Positions 16,739 to 25,147 of a DNA stretch of 64,000 nucleotides are shown here, in pieces. The stretch's first letter is position 1. Each line of letters begins with the position of its first letter. This DNA is from Lactobacillus sp. Its GTDB lineage: Bacteria > Bacillota > Bacilli > Lactobacillales > Lactobacillaceae. The DNA lies in NCBI GenBank assembly GCA_022484695.1, contig JAKVKU010000016.1, positions 1 to 64,000 of the forward strand. The letters run 5' to 3'. Position numbers and translations under genes: made by a program. The notes under the pieces are model-generated. The model was not told where the DNA came from. It saw only the letters and a program-made list of their open reading frames with translations, and did not search any database.

Positions 16739-17335
16739 ATGAATAAATCACGGGTGGAAGCTTTTACAGATGCAGTGTTAGCAATTATTTTAACCATTAT
16801 GATCCTGGAATTTAAGACACCAGAGTCCATGAAACTGGCGGCGATTTTGCACCAAGTACCTTACTTGATATCTTATGCCATTGGTTATTTATTTATCGGA
16901 GTGGCTTGGTATAATCATCACTACATGTTTGCCAAGACCCATTTTGTCACTAAGAAAATTTACTGGGCCAATAATTTATGGCTATTCAGCACCTCGTTTT
17001 TACCAGTGGCCACCGCTTGGGTGGGTGAAAATTTGCGAGCCCAGGGACCCCAGATTTTTTACGCCATTTGTTATGCCTTTTGGGCCTTTGCTTATATGCT
17101 CTTAAGCTACCTCATTGCCCAAGTCAACGCGGCTAATGGCCATGAAGACGTGGCCCAAAGTATTCACGCCATGATGATTTACCGTTTTCTTAGCCACTGG
17201 CAAACAGCTAGTTTGCACGTCATTGTGACGGTAGCGGTGTTGATTTTCTACCCAGCCATTCAGTTGTTTTTAGTGGCGGCTGAAATTATTTTTATCGGCG
17301 CCCGTTCCAATTCAGATAGTGATAAGTTGTTTTAA
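16739..17335 (+). CDS. TMEM175/DUF1211 family membrane protein
   Basis: This potassium-channel-like integral membrane protein of 198 residues has about six membrane segments. The TMEM175 signature R-x-E-A-F-T-D-A-V-x-A-I-I-x-T-I is at the N-terminus and continues into ILEFKTP. ATG 16739 lies seven bases after GGGGAGA; a TTG three bases earlier is possible. A second paralogue is at 25850-26458. In bacterial members the FSD-like motif lines the pore; ion selectivity here is not determined. It is divergent from the yjdF leader and monocistronic. Confidence 0.88.
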   Translation: MNKSRVEAFTDAVLAIILTIMILEFKTPESMKLAAILHQVPYLISYAIGYLFIGVAWYNHHYMFAKTHFVTKKIYWANNLWLFSTSFLPVATAWVGENLRAQGPQIFYAICYAFWAFAYMLLSYLIAQVNAANGHEDVAQSIHAMMIYRFLSHWQTASLHVIVTVAVLIFYPAIQLFLVAAEIIFIGARSNSDSDKLF

Positions 17336-17337
17336 AC

Positions 17338-17384
17338 AAAATAAGCCTACCTCAACAAAATTTCAGTTGAGGTAGGCTTATTTT
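17338..17384. terminator. Bidirectional terminator
   Basis: A perfect 19-bp inverted repeat (17338-17356 and 17366-17384) with A and T ends lies between the channel gene and the convergent hydrogenase operon. Confidence 0.95.
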
Positions 17385-17393
17385 AGACTAGTG

Positions 17394-17939
17394 CTAGTTC
17401 CAGCCCTTCTTGCGGGCAACGTTGGTGAGCATTGGCAATAATAATATGGCGATGACGCCACCAATTAAAGCAGTGATCAGTTGCGGCAAAGAGAACATGG
17501 TGGAAATCAGTTTACTTTGCATGGCTGGGATGCCCAGCAATGGAATCATCATTTGTACCACCAATAGGTACAAGACGATGAACTTCACCACCGCGGCACT
17601 GATGGTGGCGATGACGTACTTGACGATATCTGATAACCGCAGCTTCATGACCACGAAGTACCAAATCAACACCAAGACCACATTGCCCACCATGATGCAG
17701 GGAATTAGCGGCAATAACTTGGGCCCAATCCCCAGCATGAAGGCCATGATCGGTGAAATGGCCGCCACGGTGATGCCGCTGGATAAACCGGCTAAAATCA
17801 CCGTCATAATCAAGGTCAAGTTCACTAAAGAACCAGTGATCAAAGTCATTTGTAAGGGTGCAGTGACAGCTTGAAAGGCAATTAAAATGGCTAGAAAAAT
17901 TGCGGTTTTGGTAATCCACTTTGCTGGTGTTTCTTTCAT
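17394..17939 (-). CDS. ECF transporter S-component-like membrane protein of the hydrogenase operon
   Basis: This 181-residue protein has about five to six hydrophobic helices and a short basic C-terminus. Its size, topology and G-L-S-S-G-I-T-V-A-A-I-S-P-I-M-A-F-style loop resemble ECF-type S components that bind vitamins or metals and use shared EcfA/A'/T units. No EcfT or EcfA is nearby, so it would depend on a general module. It starts at 17939 after GGGGAGGAG, 51 bases beyond the hydrogenase stop, so it is probably the last gene of that operon. It may import a cofactor or metal needed by the enzyme. The assignment is moderate and the substrate unknown. Confidence 0.7.
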   Translation of the reverse strand: MKETPAKWITKTAIFLAILIAFQAVTAPLQMTLITGSLVNLTLIMTVILAGLSSGITVAAISPIMAFMLGIGPKLLPLIPCIMVGNVVLVLIWYFVVMKLRLSDIVKYVIATISAAVVKFIVLYLLVVQMMIPLLGIPAMQSKLISTMFSLPQLITALIGGVIAILLLPMLTNVARKKGWN

Positions 17940-17990
17940 GATGAATCTCCTCCCCTTGAAAAAACAGACAGCGTTACTTTGAGGTGACTT

Positions 17991-19712
17991 CTAACGTTCG
18001 GAAGCCACGTGGTGCGTGTGCAGTAAGTGCTCAGCCGTGTTAGACAGCGGGTCACCGAGATATTCTTGATAAACCATCTTGATGGATGGGTTATCGTGGG
18101 AGAAGCGCAGTTGATCGTTTTTATCTAAGCGATACAGGGTTGGGGCACGGCGGGCAGCCATTTCCTCTCCATCATGGATGGGTTGACCGCCACCGCCCAC
18201 ACAACCCCCAGGGCAGGCCATGACTTCCACGAAGTCACAATGCACTTTGCCCGCCTTCAGGTTTTCAATCAACTGCCGGGTGTTAGCCAGGCCGTTGACC
18301 ACAATGGCCTTAACGTCCTTACCCCCTAATTGAGTGGTGACTTCCCGACAGCCGTTTTCACCCCGAACTGCTTTAAAGGTGTCAGCGTCTGCGTTTTCAC
18401 CATTGACGAAGTAATAAGCGGACCGTAAAGCCGCTTCCATGACCCCGCCAGTGGAGCCAAAGATGACCCCGGCGCCGCTGCCAATGCCCAGTGGGTCGTC
18501 TAAGCGACTCTCGGCAAAGTTTTTCGGATCCAAGTACTCACTCTTAATCATACGCGTAATTTCTCTAGTTGTTAAAACCAAATCCACATCCGGGGTGCCA
18601 TCGTCTCTGGTCATGCTGGGGAGTTCAGCTTCGGCTTTTTTAGCCACACAAGGCATGATGGACACGGAGAAGATTTGTTTTGGCGTCAAGCCGATTTTAT
18701 CGGCATACCAGGTCTTGGTGACCGCCCCAAACATTTGTTGCGGGGATTTGGAGGTGGACAGTTGGTCCAAGAGTTCTGGGTATTCGGATTTGGCAAAGCG
18801 CACCCAACCCGGACAGCAGGAAGTGAACATGGGTAGGTCATTTGGTTGTTTATGTTGCATGAATTTCAAGAATTCTGAACTTTCTTCCATGATGGTCAAA
18901 TCAGCAGAGAAGGTGGTATCAAAGACCACATCAAAGCCGATGTGCCGCAAAATGGTGGCCAGGCGTTGAACCGTGGCTTCTTGAGGGGTCAAGCCAAACG
19001 CTTCCCCCCAAGCGGTCCGAATGGCCGGGGCAATTTGGACAATGGTGGTGACGTCAGGGTCAGCCAAGGCCTTTTTCATGCGGGCCACATCATCTCGTTC
19101 GCTTAAAGCCCCCACGGGACAATGGGTGATACACTGGCCGCATAAGGAACAGTTGGAATCACAGATGGCTTTATTTTCATGGACCCCAATGGTGCTTTGG
19201 GTCCCGGGGTATAAAACGTCCCAAACGTGGAGACTTTGAATATGATCACAGACTTGAATACAGCGCATGCACTTGATACATTTGCTATTATCCCGAATCA
19301 ATGGGAAATCCATATCCCATTGATTATCCGCCCATGCTTCTTGATAGGCCGGCTCTTGGGCCCCTAGTTGGTTGGACAGGGTCTGCAGGCTGCAATTACC
19401 CCCCCGGACACAACTGGTACAGGCTACTCGGTGCTGGCTTAAAATCAATTCCACATTGGTTTGCCGGGCTTCCCGGACAGCTGGTGTGTTGGTATACACC
19501 ACCATGCCCTCGGCCACATTGGTGTTACAGGCCGTGACTAATTTATCCTTGTCCTTTAATTCCACCAAACAGACCCGACAGGCGCCAATATCATTTAAGT
19601 TTTTATAATAACAAAGAGTGGGGATATTCATTCCGTGACTGCGTGCTGCTTCTAAAATGGTGGTGCCAGTGGGCACCTCCATAACTGTTTCATCAATTGT
19701 TAATTTTACCAT
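17991..19712 (-). CDS. hydA: [FeFe]-hydrogenase catalytic subunit, CpI-like
   Basis: It catalyses reversible H2 oxidation/proton reduction. All modules of a CpI-type enzyme are present in 573 residues: N-terminal [2Fe-2S] (Cys34, 45, 48, 62), His-ligated [4Fe-4S] (His94, Cys98, 101, 107), a two-[4Fe-4S] ferredoxin domain (Cys145, 148, 151, 155; 188, 191, 194, 198) and the H-cluster motifs TSCCPGW (297-303, with Cys299 as proton relay), MPCVAKK (353-359) and MACPGGCVGGGGQP (498-511). Every ligand is intact. The ATG has GGAGGG upstream and overlaps the preceding gene by seven bases. HydE/F/G maturases are required for activity and are not in this window. Rare in lactobacilli. Confidence 0.97.
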   Translation of the reverse strand: MVKLTIDETVMEVPTGTTILEAARSHGMNIPTLCYYKNLNDIGACRVCLVELKDKDKLVTACNTNVAEGMVVYTNTPAVREARQTNVELILSQHRVACTSCVRGGNCSLQTLSNQLGAQEPAYQEAWADNQWDMDFPLIRDNSKCIKCMRCIQVCDHIQSLHVWDVLYPGTQSTIGVHENKAICDSNCSLCGQCITHCPVGALSERDDVARMKKALADPDVTTIVQIAPAIRTAWGEAFGLTPQEATVQRLATILRHIGFDVVFDTTFSADLTIMEESSEFLKFMQHKQPNDLPMFTSCCPGWVRFAKSEYPELLDQLSTSKSPQQMFGAVTKTWYADKIGLTPKQIFSVSIMPCVAKKAEAELPSMTRDDGTPDVDLVLTTREITRMIKSEYLDPKNFAESRLDDPLGIGSGAGVIFGSTGGVMEAALRSAYYFVNGENADADTFKAVRGENGCREVTTQLGGKDVKAIVVNGLANTRQLIENLKAGKVHCDFVEVMACPGGCVGGGGQPIHDGEEMAARRAPTLYRLDKNDQLRFSHDNPSIKMVYQEYLGDPLSNTAEHLLHTHHVASER

Positions 19713-21541
19713 TGGGTTTCCCTCCCCCCACGAAAGGCAGCATAGCCGAAATGATCACACCGTAAGCAACGGGCAGCTTCTTGGGCCGCCTCCTCATCAC
19801 TGGTGGGTAGGGCCATGTTTTCAAAATCTTGACGGCGCGCCGCTGCCGGCCGTTCTTTCAGCGCCATGCGGCCACAAGGTACGGGATCGTTGAGTTGGGG
19901 GTCAGGTATGTCAATATCGGCATGGATATGGTGATTGAACCCTAAATAACTATCCATGTTGGCGGCGGCCACTTTCCCGGCCGCAATGGCTTTAATAACC
20001 GTAGCCGGCCCGGTGACACAATCCCCCCCAGAAAAGATACCAGCATTATCCGGGAAGTCAGTATCATTACTAGCGGCCAGGTTTTGCCATTTTCGTGGTA
20101 GGCCAGCGGCTTCAAACATGTCACTGTCCACGTTTTGACCAATGGAGACGATGACAATATCCGCGTCTAAGCGCACCGGGTCCACGGCTGCATCTCTAGG
20201 TGCCGGGCGGCCTTTGCGGTCGTAAGGACCCACGATTTGCGGTTGGACCCACAAAGCGGTGGCTTGATCTTGGTCGTCCACTTCAACTTTGATGGGCGCC
20301 ATGAGTTCGGCAATGACACAGCCCTCGGCAATCGCCCCTTGGACTTCATCGGGCAAAGCTGTCATATCTTCTTGGCGGCGGCGATAGGCCACAGTGACCT
20401 TCTCAGCCCCCAAGCGAACGGAAGAACGGGCCACATCCATGGCCACGTTGCCCCCGCCAACGACAACAACTTTTTTACCGGAGAAGTCAGGCATTTTATG
20501 GTCGCCAATGCCCCGGAGTAATTCCACGGCAGAAAGCACCCCCTGGGCATCTTCATTAGGAATCCGCAGCTTTTTATCACTGTGGGCGCCAATGGCAATG
20601 TACAAGGCGTCGTTATCAGCTTGGAGTTTCTGGAAGTCAGCCACGCTGGCAATGTCATAGTCCATGTGGACCTGAACACCGGTGGTGAGGATCGAATCAA
20701 TATCCCGTTGCAGGTCATGGCGGTCTAAGCGATAGCTAGGAATACCATAACGCAACATCCCCCCTAAGTGATGGCGCTTTTCATAAACGGTGACCGAATG
20801 GCCCATGAGTTGCAGGTAAAAAGCAGCCGTCAAGCCGCTGGGGCCGCCACCAATGATGCCAATTTTTTTGCCGGTGGGCGCAGCTTTAGGCATGGGCAAG
20901 ATATCAATGGCCGCATTGTCCACGGCATAGGTTTTCAGACCCCGGATATTGATACTTTTATCCACGATGTTACGGCGACATTGATTTTCACAAGGATGTT
21001 CACACACGAAGGCACAGGCCGTGGGGAAGGGATTGTCCTGGCGAATCAATTGCACGGCTTCATCGTTGCGATGGGCGCCAATTAAGGCAATATAGCCAGG
21101 AATATCCACATGGGCCGGGCATTCCCGCACACACGGGATGCCTTGGTGGGGTGCGAGGCAGTAACCTTTTTCTAAGTGGTTTTCAAAATCAGGGCGAAAG
21201 GCGATCACATCCCGCAGGACTTCAGCCGCGGCTTGATAGCCAATGGCACAATCGGCGGAATTTTTAATGCTGCGGGCGGTACGTTCAATCAGGTCTAAGG
21301 TGGCCTCTGAGCCATGACCGGTCTTAACTTCGTCTAAAAGTTCGCCCAATTGGCCTAAGCCGATCCGGCAAGGGACACATTTGCCACAGCTTTGGCTGTG
21401 ACACAACTTAGCATATGCGCTGGCGATTTCCACCGGACACACCGAAGTGGGGGTGACGGCCATGCGCAATTGCACCGACTGATATAAGGCTGCCGCAGTT
21501 TTCTCCGCGGCGGTGGTTGTATCCAAGGATAAACGGCTCAT
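19706..21541 (-). CDS. GltD-like FAD/NAD(P) oxidoreductase with NuoF-type FeS domain (electron partner of HydA)
   Basis: A 611-residue fusion. Residues 34-115 match the NuoF C-terminal NADH_4Fe-4S domain (Cys52, 55, 58, 98). Residues about 125-200 match the GltD N-terminal double cluster (Cys128, 137, 141, 176, 180, 184, 188). Then come an FAD motif GGGPSG (231-236) and an NAD(P) motif GGGNVA followed by YRRRQEDM, typical of NADPH-using GltD proteins. A CLRC pair is near the C-terminus. The FMN/NADH half of NuoF is absent. The start at 21541 has AAAGGAA nine bases upstream; an in-frame start 15 codons earlier has none. It probably shuttles electrons between NAD(P)H and HydA. Confidence 0.93.
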   Translation of the reverse strand: MSRLSLDTTTAAEKTAAALYQSVQLRMAVTPTSVCPVEIASAYAKLCHSQSCGKCVPCRIGLGQLGELLDEVKTGHGSEATLDLIERTARSIKNSADCAIGYQAAAEVLRDVIAFRPDFENHLEKGYCLAPHQGIPCVRECPAHVDIPGYIALIGAHRNDEAVQLIRQDNPFPTACAFVCEHPCENQCRRNIVDKSINIRGLKTYAVDNAAIDILPMPKAAPTGKKIGIIGGGPSGLTAAFYLQLMGHSVTVYEKRHHLGGMLRYGIPSYRLDRHDLQRDIDSILTTGVQVHMDYDIASVADFQKLQADNDALYIAIGAHSDKKLRIPNEDAQGVLSAVELLRGIGDHKMPDFSGKKVVVVGGGNVAMDVARSSVRLGAEKVTVAYRRRQEDMTALPDEVQGAIAEGCVIAELMAPIKVEVDDQDQATALWVQPQIVGPYDRKGRPAPRDAAVDPVRLDADIVIVSIGQNVDSDMFEAAGLPRKWQNLAASNDTDFPDNAGIFSGGDCVTGPATVIKAIAAGKVAAANMDSYLGFNHHIHADIDIPDPQLNDPVPCGRMALKERPAAARRQDFENMALPTSDEEAAQEAARCLRCDHFGYAAFRGGRETQW

Positions 21542-21615
21542 TTTTACCAGTTCCTTTCTAACAAGTAACTGTGGCAACTTGAACAAAAAACAGATAATAG
21601 CAACTAATTAAGTTC

Positions 21616-21670
21616 ATCGTATCACAATTGCAATCTTTCTAACAGTCAAAACTGGCGGGGGTGATACGAT
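21616..21670. promoter_or_regulatory. 10-bp inverted repeat at the hydrogenase operon promoter
   Basis: ATCGTATCAC (21616-21625) and GTGATACGAT (21661-21670) are perfect inverted copies 35 bases apart. On the minus strand the proximal arm contains TG-A-TACGAT, an extended -10-like sequence 75 bases before the operon start; a TTGACT lies between the arms. This looks like a two-site operator. The half-site shares TTGTGA with Rex boxes but lacks the mirrored half next to it. Confidence 0.5.
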
Positions 21671-21710
21671 ATAGGCGGAACCCTTACTGGCGGTTTCTGA
21701 CAAAGCGGAT

Positions 21711-23183
21711 TTAAGCCGCCACGCCGGCGATATCGCCCATTAACCGTTTGATTTTCGGCACGAATAAAACCAAGATCAAACCGGCCACCACACTGAAGCT
21801 ACCGATGGCCAAGAAGTAGTTAACTTCCGTAGCCGGGGTATAATATTTCACTAACTGGGAATTAAAAGCTTGGCCACAGGCATCGGCCAAGAACCACATA
21901 CTCATCATTTGGGAGCGATAGGTGGCCGGGGCTAATTTGGTGGTGGTGGACAGGCCAATTGGTGAAATGAAACATTCGGCGATTTCCACGATCAAGGCTG
22001 ACCCAATCAACCAAAAGGGACTGACCCGACCAGCGGTGCCATGGATCAAGCCCGGCAAGGCCATGAATAAATAAGAACAGCCGGCTAGGACTAAACCAAT
22101 GGCAAATTTGCCCCCAGAAGAAGGCTGGCGTTTCCAGTGCTGGATCAGCCAACTAAACCCAGGCATTAACAGGGTGATAAATAAAGGATTCAACGCTTGG
22201 AAGTTAGAGGACTGCAATTTCAAAGCGCCAATGTGTAAAATGGTGCGATCCTCAGCAAACAAGGTCAAAACCACCGAGCCGGATTCTTGGATGGCCCAGA
22301 AAATAACAATGGCAATGAAAATAGGAATATAGGCCAAGACGTGTTTCTTTTCCTTCGGCGTGACTTTTTTGCTGGTGAGCATGGTGGTGAAGTAATAAAA
22401 GGGTAAAGCTAAGGCGATCACGGTGATCAATGAGATGATGGCATGGATATTTAAGCGACCCATGATATGTAAGCCCACTAAGATAGCCCCTAAAACAGTT
22501 AAGCCGATGGCCAAAAAGATGCGCAGGCGCTTGGCTTCATGGGGTGTGATGGGATTGTCCGGGATTTTGGACAGGGGGCTTAAGTGATTACGGCCCCGAT
22601 AGTATTGAATCAAGCCAAAGAACATCCCAATGGCGGCCAAGGAGAAACCTACGTGGAAGCTATAGGTTTGGCCCAGGGTCCCCACAATAATTGGGGCCAC
22701 AAAGGAACCAAAGTTGATCCCAAACACGAAGATGGTAAAGCCCACATCCCGCTGCTTGTCCCCTTCTTCGTACAACAGCCCTACCATGTTGGAGATATTG
22801 GGTTTTAAAAACCCGGTCCCCACCACGATCAAAGCGATGGAAATGAATAAGGCCGGGGCCCCAGAGGGAAAGGATAAGACGATGTGGCCCAACATGATCA
22901 AGACCCCACCGCTTAACACGGTTTTAAAACTGCCCAGCAGGCGGTCGCCCACCCAGCCCCCCAGCACGGCGGCTAAGTAAACCAAGGCCCCATAAATGGC
23001 CATGATCGAAGAGGCCAGGGTCTTGTCTAAGCCCAAGCCCCCTTGGGTGACTTCGTAAAACATGTAGAATAATAAAATGGCTCGCATGCCGTGGTAACTG
23101 AAACGTTCCCACATTTCAGTGAAGAAGAGGGTGGACAAGCCCCAGGGTTGTCCTAGAAAGCGACGTTCTTTCGGTTTTTGCAT
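21711..23183 (-). CDS. dtpT: POT family proton-dependent di/tripeptide transporter
   Basis: This peptide/H+ symporter of the major facilitator superfamily has 490 residues and about 14 membrane segments. The POT signature E23-M-W-E26-R-F-S-Y-H-G is intact, with the GDRLLG loop and GTGFLKPNISN downstream. The ATG follows CAGGAGG. It lies 170 bases upstream of the hydrogenase operon on the same strand, with no convincing terminator between, so some read-through is possible. It imports peptides as nitrogen source in lactic acid bacteria. Confidence 0.94.
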   Translation of the reverse strand: MQKPKERRFLGQPWGLSTLFFTEMWERFSYHGMRAILLFYMFYEVTQGGLGLDKTLASSIMAIYGALVYLAAVLGGWVGDRLLGSFKTVLSGGVLIMLGHIVLSFPSGAPALFISIALIVVGTGFLKPNISNMVGLLYEEGDKQRDVGFTIFVFGINFGSFVAPIIVGTLGQTYSFHVGFSLAAIGMFFGLIQYYRGRNHLSPLSKIPDNPITPHEAKRLRIFLAIGLTVLGAILVGLHIMGRLNIHAIISLITVIALALPFYYFTTMLTSKKVTPKEKKHVLAYIPIFIAIVIFWAIQESGSVVLTLFAEDRTILHIGALKLQSSNFQALNPLFITLLMPGFSWLIQHWKRQPSSGGKFAIGLVLAGCSYLFMALPGLIHGTAGRVSPFWLIGSALIVEIAECFISPIGLSTTTKLAPATYRSQMMSMWFLADACGQAFNSQLVKYYTPATEVNYFLAIGSFSVVAGLILVLFVPKIKRLMGDIAGVAA

Positions 23184-23311
23184 ATGGTACCTCCTGTTGT
23201 AAAATAATTATGCTTCAATAAGTAAGCCCTTACATTTGATAGCCTATCTTATTCAGGAGATTTTATCAACAATTATTTTAGGTAAGCTAAATAATATTTA
23301 GCATCGCCCGC

Positions 23312-23350
23312 TAAAAAACCGGAACACCCTCATCAAAGGGCATCCCGGTG
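23312..23350 (-). terminator. Terminator of the PEBP-like gene
   Basis: On the minus strand CACCGGGATGCCC pairs imperfectly with GGGTGTTCCGG, followed by a T run (23313-23318 on the complement). Confidence 0.75.
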
Positions 23351-23364
23351 CTTGGGCTTTGGCA

Positions 23365-23865
23365 TTAGTCAATTTGGCGGTAATTCACGTCGATTTTAGC
23401 CTCGTCAAGAATATGATCAGCCATGGCGTGGTACAGTTCATTCATCCAAAAGCCTTCTTTTAACGGTAAGACAGTGTCTAAGGCATAAACGGTTAAAGTA
23501 TAAGCATGATCTTGGTCTGGTGGAGCGGGGTTCGCATAACGGGTGGTGATTTCTGGGTCAGTTTCCCCAAAAATATTACCAGCTAAGGAGTTATGACCCT
23601 GGACAAAATCGATGACGCCTGAGCGGCTGGCGTTTTCCGGAATATCCACCACATCTGCGGGAATATTGGCCACGATCCAGTGAATCCAAGGCAAGCCCCC
23701 CACGGGGATGGCATCAAAATCCACCAGCGTTAGCGCCAAGGTTTTAGTACCCGCAGGCACATCGGCGATATTGATAGGAAATGAGACGGGACCCGCTGAC
23801 ACATTGGCCCGCCGCCCGTACAGATCATCTAAGTAGCCTGCTTTGGTTGGGACGGAAATATGCAT
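23365..23865 (-). CDS. YbhB/YbcL family PEBP-like protein
   Basis: This 166-residue cytosolic phosphatidylethanolamine-binding-protein homologue (Raf kinase inhibitor-like) shows the family features G-P-V-S-F-P near residue 27, TLALTLVDFDAIPVGGLPWIHW (residues about 40-61; the D-x-D and H-W-I ligand pocket) and A-N-P-A-P-P-D-Q-D-H-A-Y-T. The bacterial function is unknown. The start has AGGAGG upstream; monocistronic with its own terminator. Confidence 0.9.
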   Translation of the reverse strand: MHISVPTKAGYLDDLYGRRANVSAGPVSFPINIADVPAGTKTLALTLVDFDAIPVGGLPWIHWIVANIPADVVDIPENASRSGVIDFVQGHNSLAGNIFGETDPEITTRYANPAPPDQDHAYTLTVYALDTVLPLKEGFWMNELYHAMADHILDEAKIDVNYRQID

Positions 23866-23982
23866 AAAAATAACCTCCTTTCTTCCTATTATAACAAATA
23901 TTCAGTTATAGTTATTAAATACTGCCCGCCCTGCATGGTATACTAGAAGCGTTAACTTTTCGAAAAAATGAGGTAGACGCCT

Positions 23983-24945
23983 ATGTCCAATGAACCCTAT
24001 AGCCAAACTGTGGCTAATTTATTAACCGAAGTCAAAGATGCCTTTCACGTCCCAGTGACCGTCACGGTGAGTGGGAATGCCAGTGGCTTATTACTCCACG
24101 ACCAGTCCCAACAAGTCGTCCATAAGGATGGCAGCATTGAAGTGAAAGTCACCGATACCACCAACGTGGATTATACGTTGTCCCACGAATTGCTGCATAT
24201 GCTCATGGCCACCCGGGGCTTTAGTCAGCTGCAATTTCCCCTGACCACGGAAAATCCCCAATTAGATGAACAAATTGGGGCCACGGCTACAGCCTTATAC
24301 AACAGTGCGGCCCACGTGGTGATTTTAGCCGATCAACAAAAGCATGGTTTGATCAATGCCACCATCACCAAGGAATTTTTAGACGGGGTCTATGCCAGCG
24401 TGCCGGCTGAAGACCCCAACAAGGCTGAGGATCCTTTGTTGATTTTTCGCATGCTGAGTTTGTTAGACCTGTTTGTCTTTTTGGAGGGGGATATTAATCA
24501 CCTGAAAAATGACTTATTGTTGAAGTATCCGGAGAGTTATCCCTATGCCAAGGGATTGTATGACACCTTGAGCGCCAAAAAAATAGACACCGCCTTTGCT
24601 TTTCGCCGGGCAGTCATTGCGTTATTCCGCAAGTTTGCTGCCATCTTGGATAGCTTGGGTTATGTGCCTATGAATCATGGTCAATTTGCGGTCTTGACGC
24701 CGATTTTTAGTCAGCGGCAATTGCGCTTAAGTGTCAACCAAGTCATTGAAATTTTACACTCAGAGTATTTGGATCTAAAGACCAAACAACGGGCCTACAT
24801 CGCTGTGGGTAAGACGGATCAACAAGCTGCCTTTTTATTCCAAGGTCTCAAACAAGACATGAGCCCGGAAGCTTTTCAGGCGCTATATGACCAACCACTA
24901 CAAACCATTCTGAATCAAGAAAAGGTCCAGTTTGGCATTCGTTAG
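23983..24945 (+). CDS. IpaB/EvcA family protein with a metallopeptidase-like HExxH motif
   Basis: This 320-residue cytosolic protein of a family found mainly in lactobacilli, labelled IpaB/EvcA, has no proven function. The sequence shows YTLSHELLHMLMATRGF (near residues 66-82), an HExxH zinc-protease-type motif, and a helical remainder. A possible third ligand, a Glu in LDEQIGATATALYN, lies about 30 residues on. A gluzincin-like protease is therefore plausible but unproven. The stop overlaps the stop of the convergent 48-residue membrane protein gene by three bases. Confidence 0.8.
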   Translation: MSNEPYSQTVANLLTEVKDAFHVPVTVTVSGNASGLLLHDQSQQVVHKDGSIEVKVTDTTNVDYTLSHELLHMLMATRGFSQLQFPLTTENPQLDEQIGATATALYNSAAHVVILADQQKHGLINATITKEFLDGVYASVPAEDPNKAEDPLLIFRMLSLLDLFVFLEGDINHLKNDLLLKYPESYPYAKGLYDTLSAKKIDTAFAFRRAVIALFRKFAAILDSLGYVPMNHGQFAVLTPIFSQRQLRLSVNQVIEILHSEYLDLKTKQRAYIAVGKTDQQAAFLFQGLKQDMSPEAFQALYDQPLQTILNQEKVQFGIR

Positions 24946-25088
24946 CGGCCGCCAAATCTAATTTCAAAAGCATTTGGAACTTGTTGTAATAACAACACCA
25001 CCATGTGATAGACCACTACCGCTAAGATGGCGATGACCAGAATGAAAAAGATATAGCTAAGATAATATATGACTGGTTTTTTATCCAA
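24942..25088 (-). CDS. 48-residue single-pass membrane protein
   Basis: This is a short gene easily missed by length cut-offs. TTG 25088 is preceded by GGGAGGG, six bases away, and TATAAT (25123-25118) gives a minus-strand -10. The product begins MDKKPVIYYLSYIFF, has one strong hydrophobic helix (about residues 7-34) and a short tail ending FEIRFGGR. It is divergent from the sirtuin gene and tail-to-tail with the IpaB/EvcA-like gene. Family unknown. Small single-pass proteins of this type are often accessory subunits; no partner can be named. Confidence 0.65.
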   Translation of the reverse strand: MDKKPVIYYLSYIFFILVIAILAVVVYHMVVLLLQQVPNAFEIRFGGR

Positions 25089-25147
25089 AACGATCCCTCC
25101 CATAGAATTATAATTATATTATACATCTTTAGAATGGAGGTTTTTAT

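Noticed and set aside
17991-19712. Reading HydA as a NuoG or formate-dehydrogenase-like protein because of its N-terminal Fe-S domains
   Set aside because: All three H-cluster motifs are present and there is no molybdopterin domain.
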